64,000 nucleotides of DNA, taken from positions 2,356,001-2,420,000 of the forward strand of contig VNWV01000004.1 of NCBI GenBank assembly GCA_009801085.1, in the 5' to 3' direction. The notes under the pieces are model-generated. The model saw only the letters and a program-made list of their open reading frames with translations. It was not told the origin of the DNA and did no database searches. This document shows, piece by piece, positions 10,943 to 22,036 of the stretch; the first letter of the stretch is position 1; the number at the start of each line of letters is the position of its first letter. The stretch is from Lasiodiplodia sp. COLG20 (taxonomy: Eukaryota; Ascomycota; Dothideomycetes; Botryosphaeriales; Botryosphaeriaceae). The position numbers and the translations under genes were made by a program.

Positions 10943-12982
10943 ATGCCCCAACTCGACCCAATGCAGGCGGCCCCTCCCCAGCCCCAGCCGCTCGCCACGC
11001 GCTCGGCCACCGCCTGCATTCGCTGTCGCCGCCAGAAGACAAAATGCCTCCACGATGACAACGGCCAGCCGTGCCGAGGCTGCGTCAAGGCCCAGCAGCA
11101 GTGCGTCTTCCCCGGCAAGGTCCCGCGCGCCCCGAGGGCCCCCGTCATAGCCGGCCTACCGCCTCTCGCCAACACCCCAACCGCTGCCACCGCCCAGCAT
11201 CCCCAGGTCCAGCAACCCCACAAAGATGCCTCGCTCCCGGACCGCTCGGATCAGCTCGAGCTGCACCCGAGCCACGTCCAGGATTGCGAGCGCGCCCTCA
11301 CCCTGTGGCCCTTTCCCTGCTTTCACCGCCCCGGCTTCATGCGCCAGCTCCGGGAGGGCCATCTTCCGCAGACTTTGAATTATGCCGTGCTGTCGTCAGG
11401 TGCCAGGTAACGCCCCGTCTCCCCGTCTGGTTCAGGAAGAAACTCACATCTCGTCAGGGCGTCGCCTGGCCTGATCCGCCATTTCGGCTCTCCTGGGGGT
11501 GCCTCCGAATTCTTCGCCGAGAAGGCTCAGGCAAACATCATCTCCAGCATGGATTGCCCTTCTGTTCCCGACGTGCAATCACTCTGCCTGCTTGCTATGC
11601 ACCACTGGGGCTCCGGCCGTGGCATTCGAGCCTACGTTTACCTCGGCATGGCTGCCCGAATGGCCCAAATGTTTCTGCCGCAAGCCACCTCCCACGACGA
11701 AGACTTCGTCGCAGCTGAGACTGCTCGCCGTACCATTTGGACCTGCTTCATCATGGACCAATTTTTGTCGTGTGGAAATGGGCGTCCTGTCTCCATCCAT
11801 GCTGAAGAGCTGCAACTCCAGTTGCCATGCAGCGAGGACGACTTTCACTTCGGGAGCGCGGTGACAACGCCTACTCTCAGTGGTGAAATACCAAGCTACG
11901 CTTTGCTGAATTGCCCCAAAGCCGACGTTGGAGAGTTCGGCCACATGATTCGCGTGTCGATTCTTTGGCATCGCGCCGTCTCTTGGGTGATGGATCCCCC
12001 CGCCGACGAGCAAGATGACAATGAATACCATGCAATTATGACCGCTCTCCACCAATGGGCGAAATCACTGCCATCACGCCAGCAGGACACGCCGGGCAAG
12101 ATTGACCTCCACATTCAAGTCGGAAACGGCTATTCCTTCGCTTTCACGCATAGCGTGCACTACTGCGCCCTCATCTTCCTCGCCCGTAAGCAGCTGCACC
12201 GCATGGGTCGCCGCACCGGAGGACGCGACACCGACGCCGATGTCACCGCTGTCATCGACATAATTGCACATGCTGCTCGGCGCGTGACGGCGCTGATTAC
12301 GACACTGGACGCCGATGCGAGCTTCATCAACGGCGGCGCTGACGCCGGCGTGCCGCCCCCGGCATATCCCATCGTCGTGCTCTTCGCTGCTTACACCGCC
12401 GCCTCGACGGTCGCCAACATGACGCTCAACGGCGTGCCCATGCCTACCGCCGGCGATTCGCAGCATCACGGTAGCATACCCGCTCCTCTTCTCAACGGCG
12501 CTGGCGGCGCGGAAGAGACGAACGCAGCCGCCCGTAACGTCGTTGCTCCCGTCCTCGATATTATCCGGAAGTCGGCATCCGTCTGGCCGCTTGCTGAGCG
12601 CTGGCACTCGGAGCTAAGCCGGCTGTCGGGGAGACTGGACACGCGCGGCAGCGACACCAGTGCGACACACGAACGCCACGACAGCCACCACCCGCCTCTT
12701 TCTAATGCAGCCGTCAATGGCGGCAGTCCGCAGCAGCAGAGGCAGCAGCTCCCGCCTGTCATCAACGGTGACGGCATGAAGACGGAGTTCACTATAGGTC
12801 CGACGCTACCACCGCTGCAGCAACTACAACAGCAACAGCAAGAGGCGGAAGATAGCAAGCTTGCACCAGTCAAGGAGAGTGAGGAAGCGGCGAGCGAGAG
12901 AGATTCGAAGGCTTTCGACGAGCATCTCAAGGGATTGGGGGATTTAGCAACATTTTTAGGGACCGGCGGGGTCAGGTTCTGA
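10943..12982 (+). CDS. Zn(II)2Cys6 transcription factor with fungal-specific TF domain
   Basis: Exons 10943-11406 and 11458-12982 (51-nt intron) give 662 residues. The zinc cluster is near the N-terminus with cysteines 25, 28, 35, 44, 47 and 54 (C-x2-C-x6-C-x8-C-x2-C-x6-C; ACIRCRRQKTKC). This is the standard DNA-binding form. A fungal_trans-type middle region follows, with MDCPSVPDVQSLCLLAMHHW and TARRTIWTCFIMDQFLSCG as its typical landmarks. The C-terminal third is low-complexity (Ser/His/Gln runs) and probably disordered or activating. It lies about 1.9 kb downstream of the hydroxynaphthalene reductase-like gene on the same strand, but a regulatory link is only a guess. Residues at the exon junction (SGAR|ASPGLIRHF) confirm the intron. 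Confidence 0.9.
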
Positions 12983-14236
12983 GGGGCCACGGGCATGGCA
13001 TGGCCTTTCTGTTTCGTGTTCTTATTACCCTGAAGAGCGACCTTGTTGTGCAATGCGGTTGCGGAGGATCATGAGCACAAATAAGCGAAGGTGTTATGGG
13101 AGTATTCCATTGCGCATTGGTATGGACGGGGAGTTGGCGTTATGCGGAATTTGGGGGAAGGAGAAAAAAGTGGAACAGGAGAAGCAGTTACTTGTGGTGT
13201 TGATTTGTACGAAGGCGTAGAAGCTGAGGCCCGCACTATGTACGGTCTGGATTGGCCTTGAGAAAGTTATAATCTTCCATTATGACCAGCGTCATAGCCA
13301 CTAGTAATAATCTTATGATAAATTTACTTGTCTAGGCAAAGAAACGGGAGCGGCGACGATTCACACAGAGCATTGCTCTATTAGTCCAAGTCTCCTCATG
13401 ATCTTGGGATGCAAGGGAGCGGCCGTACACCATCAATCACCTCGTTATGTTTCGCACGCCTTGCTCCCTAGATAGCGGAAAGAAAAATGGGAGATATGAA
13501 GTGAATAAATGCAAGAAGGAAAGCCCATTTTACACCGACCACGGTGGAATTCATGGCTGAGGAATCTGCACTTATCGCCTCTGACGTTCAAATCATCTCT
13601 GCACACCCAAAATCCATTTCTGCTCGTGATAGCCTACTAGTATGCCCCGAATGGTCACGTCAACCAGGTCCGAGGGCTTAACGTTCCTGAAACCTAGTTT
13701 GCGAGTACATAAATAAAGTTAGGAGACCACAGTCATGAAGATGATTGACCAACCAAAACTTTTTTCCTAACAAGAAATGTGTAAGGTATGAATGTGTGGC
13801 GCTGCTATAGTCTCCCCCGCATGAACGCACGCACCCCCTGCTGTCGATCCGCCACGCACGCGAGAAAGCTTCCGGCCCGCGAGAACTCGGCGCGTCCCCC
13901 CACCGCGTCTCAACCATCCCCCTCCCTCTTCCAACCGCCCCGACCTTGCATGACTACCGCCGTTTGGTCCAAGTCTAAACAATTAACACGGCGTTGCAAT
14001 CCATTTCATTCGCATTGACTGCGCAGCACGCTAGTTTTGCTTTCCCGCCGAACAAAAGCTTAGCCGACATACCGTCTCGTCCTCCGCGCTGGCCGCAAAC
14101 CGCGACACATCTTTTCTACGACAATCCGCCCTCATCAGACCAATTGGATACCCGCGTGCATGCATTTTGGATACCGCAACTTCCACTACAGACCTTACCC
14201 ACATAAACACACATATACATACACGTTAGCCCGCCC
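12983..14236. other. Intergenic region, no gene seen
   Basis: Mostly AT-balanced sequence with short frames and no recognisable motif. The last few hundred bases are pyrimidine-rich and probably hold the promoter and leader of the RRM-like gene. Confidence 0.5.
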
Positions 14237-15828
14237 ATGGCAGCAAGCACAATGCCCGATTCCGCTTGGCGCTCGCTGCACGAGACGCACCTAGCCAATC
14301 TTCGCAGCCACCGCGCGCTGTTCGACCACCTGGCCAGCCTACATGGCGGTGCCCACGCCAACCCGGAGCTCGACGCGATGCGAGCGCGCGCCGAGCGCAT
14401 ATGGGAGGATGCTGTGCGGGCCGGGGAGATGATGATGGGAGTCACAAGCGATGCCGAGATGCCGACGCCGGCATCGTCGAAGATTCGCACAAGGAGGATA
14501 TCGAGTGGGTTGGAGATATCGGCGCCGGGAAGCCCAACTGGCGGTAGGGAGGTAGACGAGGATGGCGGTGTGGCTGATGGGGAAGAGGAAGACGAGGAGG
14601 TGGTGGGGTTGGAGGAAGAGAATGCGGCGGATGTGGATATGGATAACAGGGTGGACAGCAGCAAGCGCATCGTCGTGGCAAATATCCCGCCTGGTGCGGC
14701 GGCGAGCGACGTCTGGCAGCACCTGAGCGGGTACAATCCGTACGTCTCTCACTTCCTCCTCTCTCGCCCTCTCCATTTTGGCATCGGAAAGATGGATCTC
14801 TGTGTCGGAATCGTGTAGGAAGGACTGGGAAAAACGACAAGCAGAACTGACGGAAAGGCCCCCCTTTCAGTATCAAATTCAAGCACTCCATCCGCCCGCC
14901 CAAGCGCTCCGAAATCCACATCTACGCCCTCCCAGCCGGCCCCGCCCACACCAACGGCTTCGCAAAGATCGCCCTCCGCTCCGCTGCCGCCGCTGCGCGC
15001 GCCGTCCGCGACCTTGACGGAACGTGCTTGACACCACACCACACCAACAACCAACGCAATCTTAGTAGTAACAACGACAATGGCCTCATCATCCGCCGCT
15101 ACCGCGCCACCGCGCCGACGATGGGTGCCGATGACGACGCAGCAGGTGCCCGAACGAAGAGCAAGAAGCGCTTGCGGCGCGTCTCGTCTGGAGAGCGTCT
15201 GGCACAGCAGCAGCAGCAACGAGACAGCAAGAGGCAGCGCATGGACAACGCCGGCGATGAGCGCAGTGGAGCTGCTGCTACAGCCGCTGCCAGCATCGCA
15301 TCGGCTAACGTCCCCTCCACCCCCTCGTACCTATTCACCTTCACGGCTACTACTGCGCCGCCGCCGCCGCCGCCACCACCACCGGCGGTCGAGCAGGAAC
15401 CGGAGTTCGAGGATATCAGCGCCGAGGTCGAGGCGAGGCTGGCGGAACAGGCCGCCAGGCGCGCGGCGGTGCGGCAGAAGATGAGCGCTTCGACGACGGG
15501 GAAGAGGCGGAGGAGGTCGGTGGAGGATGCGTCGAGGCAGGTAGAAGTGGAAGAGGAAGACGAGGCGGCGATCGCGGGGATAGCGGGGATGGTGCTGGTG
15601 GATAGGAGGCCGCGGAAGAGGATGAGGGAGGGGATGGCGGTGGAAGCTGAGGATGGTGCGGCAAAGCAGCAGCAGCAGCAGCAACAACAACAACAACAGC
15701 AACAAATGAACGGGGTTCCGACGTCGAGGACGAGGGGGAGGAAGGATAGGAGGAAGGCGGTCAGGGAGAGGGGAGAACGGATGGATGAGAGTCCGCGCCC
15801 GGCGAAGAGATCACGAAAGAGTCTGTGA
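14237..15828 (+). CDS. RRM-like nuclear protein with poly-Pro, poly-Gln and basic tail
   Basis: Exons 14237-14739 and 14871-15828 (131-nt GTACGT..CAG intron) give 486 residues. The N-terminal part is helical and acidic (EEEDEEVVGLEEEN). A divergent RNA-recognition motif follows: RNP2-like RIVVANIP, then after the intron the RNP1-like NGFAKIALRS, with an alanine-rich helix and RDLDGT. The C-terminal half has repeated basic clusters (KSKKRLRR, KRRRRS, RPRKRMRE, KRSRKSL), a run of nine prolines and a Gln run coded by mixed CAG/CAA at about 15666-15705. Several NLS-like clusters suggest a nuclear RNA-binding role. The exon junction restores the RRM (SGYNP|IKFKHSIRPP). The specific function is unknown. 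Confidence 0.75.
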
Positions 15829-16605
15829 GAGGCATACGGAGTGGTTTATGAAGAGAAACTAAACCGAGTGGGGGCGTTGGTATTTTGTCAGTCGCGAGCG
15901 AGCGAGACACGTGCCATACGATCGTCTTAGAATAGTGCGATCCGCAAAAGCTAGGTCGATCTGCAGTAACAAGCCCTGTCGAGTAGCTGACAGAAAGATA
16001 CGCAGAGTGGCGAAGGCATGAGTGTGCGGGCCATGTCTTGGCTAGAGATATCTGTTCTAAAGGCGTAGAAGTGAAACTACTTGATGCCAGTATGAAATGG
16101 GGCACAAAAAGCGTTATGCCAATAGTAAGTCCCTCAACAAGGGATAGCAAGAGAAAGATTTGAACATGCTTAGGTTTCACGCAGCTTGACTTTTGTCTAC
16201 CCCTACTCTTATCGCCAACAGTGTCCTCATGGACATATGAACTTTCACCACGAGGTTGCTCCATGATCCAACTGCGACAGTGGAAAGTTCTCATTGAATT
16301 CTGCTAAATGAAGGAAAGAACTCTGACAAGAACGAAGCGAAATATATTCGGGAGTGCTTGAAGGTAGAAGGGTAGGCAGACGACACCTCTTTGTGGTGAT
16401 TCTGGTATTCTCACAATTGAGCACAGACTTTACACATTTAAGGGCGAGAGGTCCAATCTTTACCTTCACTGGTGGACCGGCATTATTTATGGCCGAGATG
16501 ATTGCTTGTGTGGCTGCGATTCCAGGGTTCGTCCATAAATAGCGGTCCCCCAACATTCTCTTCGTTCAATCCGACACCACTTCAACAAAAGCATTCTCCA
16601 CGAGT
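15829..16605. other. Intergenic region, no gene seen
   Basis: Contains the 3' end of the RRM-like gene and the promoter of the F-box gene. Overlapping frames at 16245-16556 on both strands look partly protein-like but have no support beyond openness. Confidence 0.45.
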
Positions 16606-17535
16606 ATGTCGAACTCTCCTGTCAGCGAAGCTCAATTCCACAAGCATACGTTTCCTGGTATCATACGCACGGAATTTACACTTGATAACAACGGACTCGC
16701 CGCCTGCTGTCCTCTGGACAATGGCCACTTCCCGAAGACGGCTCAATACAACCTTGGGATGCTCGACACGTTACCTTTGGAACTTCTGCAATTCACCCTT
16801 GCACATGTGGATCTGGCAACTCTTACGGGTTTTCGATGGGTCAACCAACGTGCCCGGGACGTCGTCGACTCTATTCATGAGTACGGGATCATCATCATTC
16901 ACATACCTAACGTGCTAAGAGCGCTCATCGCTACGGAGACGGCTTCGTATACAACTTGCAAAGAAGTATACGACAAGCTTTGCAGTCCGCAATGCAAGAA
17001 TTGTGGAGGTTTTGGCGCGTATCTGTACGTCCTCACTTGCGAACGCCTTTGCCGTAAATGTCGAAACGAAGTACGCAAATCGATGTCGGAAAGCTCAGCG
17101 AAAGCGCTGTACGACAAGCTTTGGCTCACTCGAGAAGATGTTTCTCGTATCCCGAGGATGCGGACTGTACCGGGCCTTTACTCAACCTCACGATTGATGG
17201 CGTTCTCTCGTTCCTACCTAGTAGATCGCGAATCGATCCGAAAAGTATTTAACAGAATTCCCGGAAGAACTGTGGTAAATGGTCCATTCCGCATTGAACA
17301 TGCTCCTTCGAGCAGCTCCCGAACAAGGCCGTTACTCAAGACCGTGAACGTCGCGATGGTTCGCATACCCGCATTCGACCCGATTTCTAAGGAGGTCGAT
17401 TGGGGCTCACATTGCCTCGGGTGCTACCTTAATGGCACACCTCAGATGGATTTGTTTTTAAAGAAGGATTTCCATCTCCACCTGAATAGATTTGGACATA
17501 TCAATCATAACCCGACTTCCAACGAGTTGTCATAG
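16606..17535 (+). CDS. F-box protein with a Cys-rich, zinc-binding-like motif
   Basis: A single-exon ORF of 309 residues. A degenerate F-box begins near residue 53 (LDTLPLELLQFTLAHVDLA, then LTGFRWVNQRARDVV), the usual fungal arrangement for binding Skp1 in SCF ubiquitin ligases. Two matching cysteine clusters follow: C-x3-C-x2-C at 126-133 (CSPQCKNC) and C-x3-C-x2-C at 145-152 (CERLCRKC). They could coordinate zinc and form the substrate-binding part. The rest has no known repeat. Such F-box/Cys-cluster proteins are numerous in Dothideomycetes and mostly uncharacterised. Targets are unknown. Confidence 0.75.
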   Translation: MSNSPVSEAQFHKHTFPGIIRTEFTLDNNGLAACCPLDNGHFPKTAQYNLGMLDTLPLELLQFTLAHVDLATLTGFRWVNQRARDVVDSIHEYGIIIIHIPNVLRALIATETASYTTCKEVYDKLCSPQCKNCGGFGAYLYVLTCERLCRKCRNEVRKSMSESSAKALYDKLWLTREDVSRIPRMRTVPGLYSTSRLMAFSRSYLVDRESIRKVFNRIPGRTVVNGPFRIEHAPSSSSRTRPLLKTVNVAMVRIPAFDPISKEVDWGSHCLGCYLNGTPQMDLFLKKDFHLHLNRFGHINHNPTSNELS

Positions 17536-18634
17536 CCAATCTCTCCTAGGAATGATTCCAAAAAGACGAACCAATCCGGAAATTGGTTGCTCCGAATAAG
17601 CTCGACCACCCTCAGCCGATTCGCTGATGTATAATTCCTAAGCTTTGAATGTCAGCCGCCGCAACGGTTCCCTCACACCATGGTCTATCAATATCTGTTC
17701 TCTGCGGTATTCGGGCAGCCAACTTCAGCAGCCTCATCTCAGAAAGCTAGTCACATCATTCAAGTTTGCGCTCCTTCTCGCTTCCATACACAGTCAAAGC
17801 GTTCTTCGATAAGGACACCCGTTTCGAATGTTGAAGGCAGAGCGGGGCCGGCGAGGGTAGCAAAACGTGTCACGCTTACCACTCCGGATGTGCTATGGCG
17901 CAAAACCTTTGCGGCGGGTGGTGGAAGACACCATTCCTGAAGCACACAATGCGAAAGCTGAATGCGGAACACGCCACAGCTTCGTTGGCGGGTGGAGTCA
18001 TCTGTTTGGCCATGACCGGGCCGGCTGGAGGGCGTTTCCGACGAGCCGCCAGCCGCGATCCTTCCCGCCGCTTCGTCAAAGAGATCGACAGCGCTTGTCG
18101 TTGGGACTCGGTTTGTGGAGAAGCCGAACCTTACTCTGGAAGAAAGGGGACCAGAAAAGGGCAAGGGCGAGAACAAGTGCGATTTCAGGGCTTAGCGGGT
18201 TTAGGGTGCTCACAGCATCTGATCCATCACCACCGTCCCCAGTCGGGTCGTTGAATGGGGGGAGACAGAAGGATTACAGTGATGACCAACAGCCTGAATC
18301 GATTACGCGTCGCTGTGCCAGCAAATGTCTAGCAAGGGATGAGTGATTCCTAAGCAAAGCGTGATGACCCGCCCTTCTTTGGATCCTAGCTTCACCCAGG
18401 ACCCTGGTTAGCCTCTTCTTACACCATTGACGTCAAGCGAGCTGGATCGCGTAGTAATGCCTCAACCGAGCGCTTACTGACAGCCGAACCGACCCCTTGT
18501 CGGACTCGAGTGGAAGGTGGCATTCCGCGTGCATCCTAGTGCGCATCCTGTGATAGAAGTACCCTGCGCTTGTCCCGAGGCTTGCTTCCACCCGATGTCG
18601 ACTCACCTGCACGCAGGGCGACGGTTCCTCGAGC
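17536..18634. other. Intergenic region, no gene seen
   Basis: Several frames of 60-160 codons overlap on both strands without any domain or consistent codon pattern. The distal end should hold the promoter of the rhodopsin-domain gene. Confidence 0.5.
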
Positions 18635-20138
18635 ATGAGCGCGCAGGAAGGCCTCCCTCCGCCAAACGAAGATGCCGGGCCCACCATTTTGGGAGTCACC
18701 GTTGGCATGACTTTGCTTGCCAGCGTCGTCTCATTTGCGCTTCGTCTCTACGTCCGTAGTCGGATGATTCGCAAGATCGGCTGGGATGTGAGTCCGCAGA
18801 GGGCATTCTTATCCATCACCATGGCCTAACTTTGAAGCAGGACTACATGATGTGTATAGCTGCGCTGCTGAGCATCATCGGGATGATCATCGTGATCTTT
18901 GAAGTGCAGAACGGAGGGGGAAGGTGGGCGGCAATCATCTATGACTTTTTTCTGCTACATGCTGACAAGTCCGCAGACACCGGCAGTACGTCGAACCAAA
19001 TGTCTTCAGCACAGGGATGTACCTCAACTTCCTCACGCAGCCAGTCTACCTGTTCATCGCCTTGTTCGTCAAAGAGTCGGTCGGCTTCTTCCTCCTGCGC
19101 ATCACCGGAGGCGTCAAGTACAGGATCCTGATCATATCCATCATGGTCGTGCTGGCCGTCTACACCGTTGCATGCTTCTTTACCATCGTCCTGCAGTGCA
19201 GAGACCTGCGCATCATCTGGAACCCGACCGTCGAGACGACCTGCTGGAGCATCCACGTCATGCACGGCCTGAGCTACACCAACAGCGTCGTCAACATCGT
19301 CACCGACTTTGCCTTTGCCGTCCTCATCCCGGTATGTGCTTCACACCTTTCCTTCTCCCCCTCTCTTCGAAATAACCCCACCTCCAACGCAATAGTTACT
19401 CAATAAATCATCCAGGTCCCCCTCATCTTCCCCCTCCAAATGTCCCTCCGCAAGAAGCTCTCCCTCCTCCTCATCCTCGGCATGGGGGTAGCCGCCAGCA
19501 CGGCCGGCATCATGCGCGCGGTGCACCTGGGCGCGTACGGCACGCGCGGCGACTTCCTGTGGGACAGCCGCGACATCACCGTCTGGTACGTCGTCGAGAC
19601 GCAGGTCGGCGTCGTCGCCGGCAACCTGCCGTGCGTCAAGCCGCTGCTCGTGGCGGCTCGGTGCTGGAAGGGTGGGAGTAGTGATGCGAGTGGTGGTGGT
19701 GGTGGTGGTAGGGGCGGTTTCTTTGGGAAGTATTACGGTGGGTCGTCGGGGGAGGAGTCATCTGGTCGCAGGGGCAGCGGTTGGTCGGGGAGGAGGCGGA
19801 GTGAGTGGGCGTTGGTGTTTCCGGCGCTGGCGAAGGCGCCGATGGTGCAGCAAAAGAGGGGGAGTAGTGGTGGGGAGGCTGATTTAGTGCGGTTTGGAGG
19901 GAATGGTGTCGAGGCCGATACGATTGCGGTCGTGGAGGGTGGTGGTGGTGGTGGCGGCGGTGAGTTGTTGACGGCGCTCGGAAGGGTGAGCGACGATGAC
20001 GATGGTAGCATCGCAAGGCTGAACAGGGAGATCGGAGGTCGTGGAATGAGTATATCTGGTCCGGCGGGTGAAGGAGGGGTGATCGTAAGGACTACGAAGG
20101 TCAGTGTTGAGTATGATGTTCGCAATTCCATCGTTTAG
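18635..20138 (+). CDS. Seven-TM rhodopsin-domain integral membrane protein (PF20684 type)
   Basis: Four exons, 18635-18787, 18841-18923, 18977-19331 and 19416-20138 (introns of 53, 53 and 84 nt), give 437 residues. The joined frame is clean: KIGWD|DYMMCIAALLSIIG, GGGR|HRQYVEPNVFS and AVLIP|VPLIFPLQMSLRKK. Hydrophobic helices alternate with the family landmarks R-x-Y-V near helix 1, GWDDYMM before helix 2 and SLRKKLSL before helix 6. The cytosolic tail from about residue 275 is Gly/Ser-rich with GGGGGG runs. This is the fungal membrane-protein family often mislabelled as a plasma-membrane receptor; it is not a retinal opsin, and no ligand or partner is evident. Confidence 0.88.
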
Positions 20139-20375
20139 GTAAATGTAATGTGGTAGATCAAGCGCTTCCCACTTTTGCTTTGAATAGTGTTTGAGATTTC
20201 TGCTACGTTCAGCCGTGAGAGTAATAGAGAGCGGAGATACGAAAGAAATAAGAAAGTCTACAAGTCTATATACTGCAACAAGAAAGTATGTACAAAGAAA
20301 TTAAGACGCTGCTTCGACCCATTACCATCTTAATTCATCAAAACCCACCAGTCGAGACCAAAATCTTACTGGTAC

Positions 20376-20501
20376 TTAAACCAAGCGCAGCCTCCTCAAC
20401 AACAGCCTAACGAGCATCTTCACATCCTCCTCATCCTCCTTCTCCAGCGCATCCAACTCCTCAAGGAGCAATCGCGCAACCCCCTTTTCCACGCTGCCTC
20501 C

Positions 20502-20561
<60 letters not shown>

Positions 20562-21548
20562 CTCGCCGCCCTCCTCCTCTCGATCCGCTCCTCCTCCCAC
20601 CGCCGGCATTTCAACCACAACCCCATCCGCATCGTCATCATGATCGAGATCATCATCATCATCATCATCATCATCATCGCCCATTACGCTGTCACACCGC
20701 GTCCCCGCATCCTCAGCCGGCGTCGCAACAGTAGCAGCAGCGGCGGCGGCGGCGTTAGCAGAAAAATAGCCGCTGTCGTCGCCGGACGCGAGGCCGGGCG
20801 GTAGGTGCATGTAGTAGGCGTGGAAGGGCGTGTCGCGCATGTGCTGGGCGAGGGCGTCCGGGGTGGCGAACTTGCGGGGGCAGCGGGTGCAGGGGATGGT
20901 GCGGCCCGATGCCGCCGCTGCCGTCGTCGTAGTCGTCGTCGTAGTCGATGATGCTGCCGGCTGCGACGGCGCAACGGCAGTGGTGGCAGCAGGGAGCAGG
21001 GTGGTTTGCGGGTGCTGCTGGTCGTAGATGCTAGCCGGGGTGATGATGCCGAGGCCGTTCTTGTGCTTGGGGGAGTCGCGGACGTGCGCGTTGAAGGCGT
21101 CGTCGTTGATGAAGGAGCGGTTGCACAGCGTGCAGCTGGGGTACGAGGACGCAGCCTTGTTGTGCTGGTGCGCGGGCGAGTCGCGGACGTGCTGCGCGAG
21201 GGCTTCGGCGCTGGGGAAGGTCTTGTCGCAGGGGATGCAGTGGGTTTGCTTGTGCGCTGGGGCGTTCTCCTTGTGCTGGCTCAGAGCTGCATCGGTGCGG
21301 AAGACTTTCTGGCAGAGGACGCAGTATGGGGACATGGTTTGTGAAGAAGGTGCGTTTGCGGGTCGATTCTGCGGTGATGGATCAGTTCGCATTCGTGTGG
21401 TGAAATGAACATATAATGGGGACATACAGATTAAGTCGGATGTTCTGGAGTTAGAGGTAGTTATTACAGTGGTGTTGGGATCTATTCTCAAGGTAGACTT
21501 GCAGTGGGTGGTTGTCGGTTGGTGAAGTAGTAGTCCATCAACCAACAT
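20376..21548 (-). CDS. C2H2 zinc-finger protein with poly-Asp and poly-Gln tracts
   Basis: Single-exon ORF of 390 codons from 21548. The conserved part begins at Met72 (ATG at 21335; MSPYCVLCQKVF), which would give 319 residues and is the likelier start. Four C2H2-like units with long His spacing are visible: CVLCQKVFRTDAALSQH, CIPCDKTFPSAEALAQH, CTLCNRSFINDDAFNAH and CTRCPRKFATPDALAQH. Each is followed by a second His after H-x(6)-type spacing (DSPAH, DSPKH, DTPFH). This resembles the U1/JAZ-type fingers that bind structured or double-stranded RNA as often as DNA. A run of ten Asp follows, then 18 Gln coded by a pure CAG tract, and a charged helical C-terminus. Confidence 0.8.
20508..20560. 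repeat. Pure CTG/CAG trinucleotide repeat
   Basis: About 17.7 perfect CTG units on the + strand encode the poly-Gln run of the C2H2 protein. There are no interruptions, so length variation between strains is likely. Confidence 0.95.
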
Positions 21549-22036
21549 AACACCTTTCTTTTAAATTCTTCTTAGATCCGCACCTGCCGCCGCACAGCAC
21601 CACTGCTGCCTTACTGTGCCTCACGGCTTCATCACGCGTTCGTGGAGCTGAAGTGGAGTGTGGGGACGACGATAGTCATGCGCCACAGCATGCGCCACAC
21701 GACCGGGGTATCTCATTGGCCGATTCCGTCTGTGCCGCAATACTGGCAAGGCTCTCCTCATTCGCTTAAAGATGGACGCCAGGGATATGTAATTGTGCCT
21801 TGGCGCGAAAGCGCGCGCGTAAATTCTGTGGATGATAAACCTGGAAAAGCGATGCGGCTGAGCTGGTGTTTGATGCAGTTGCCTTGACGTGGCAAATCGA
21901 CCTGGATATTCTTTAATGTCTCATTTCTGGGATGGAAAGTGGATACCAGCGTAAACAGGATTGGGGAAATGCAATCATATGGATGGTTCTCAATTGCTGG
22001 AGTGCAAAAAGGTCAAAGCTCCGGGTCAAGGGGCAC
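21549..22036. other. Intergenic region upstream of the C2H2 gene
   Basis: Promoter-side interval of the C2H2 gene and 3' flank of the HET gene. A short direct repeat (ATGCGCCACA) occurs twice near 21680-21700. No gene is seen. Confidence 0.5.
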
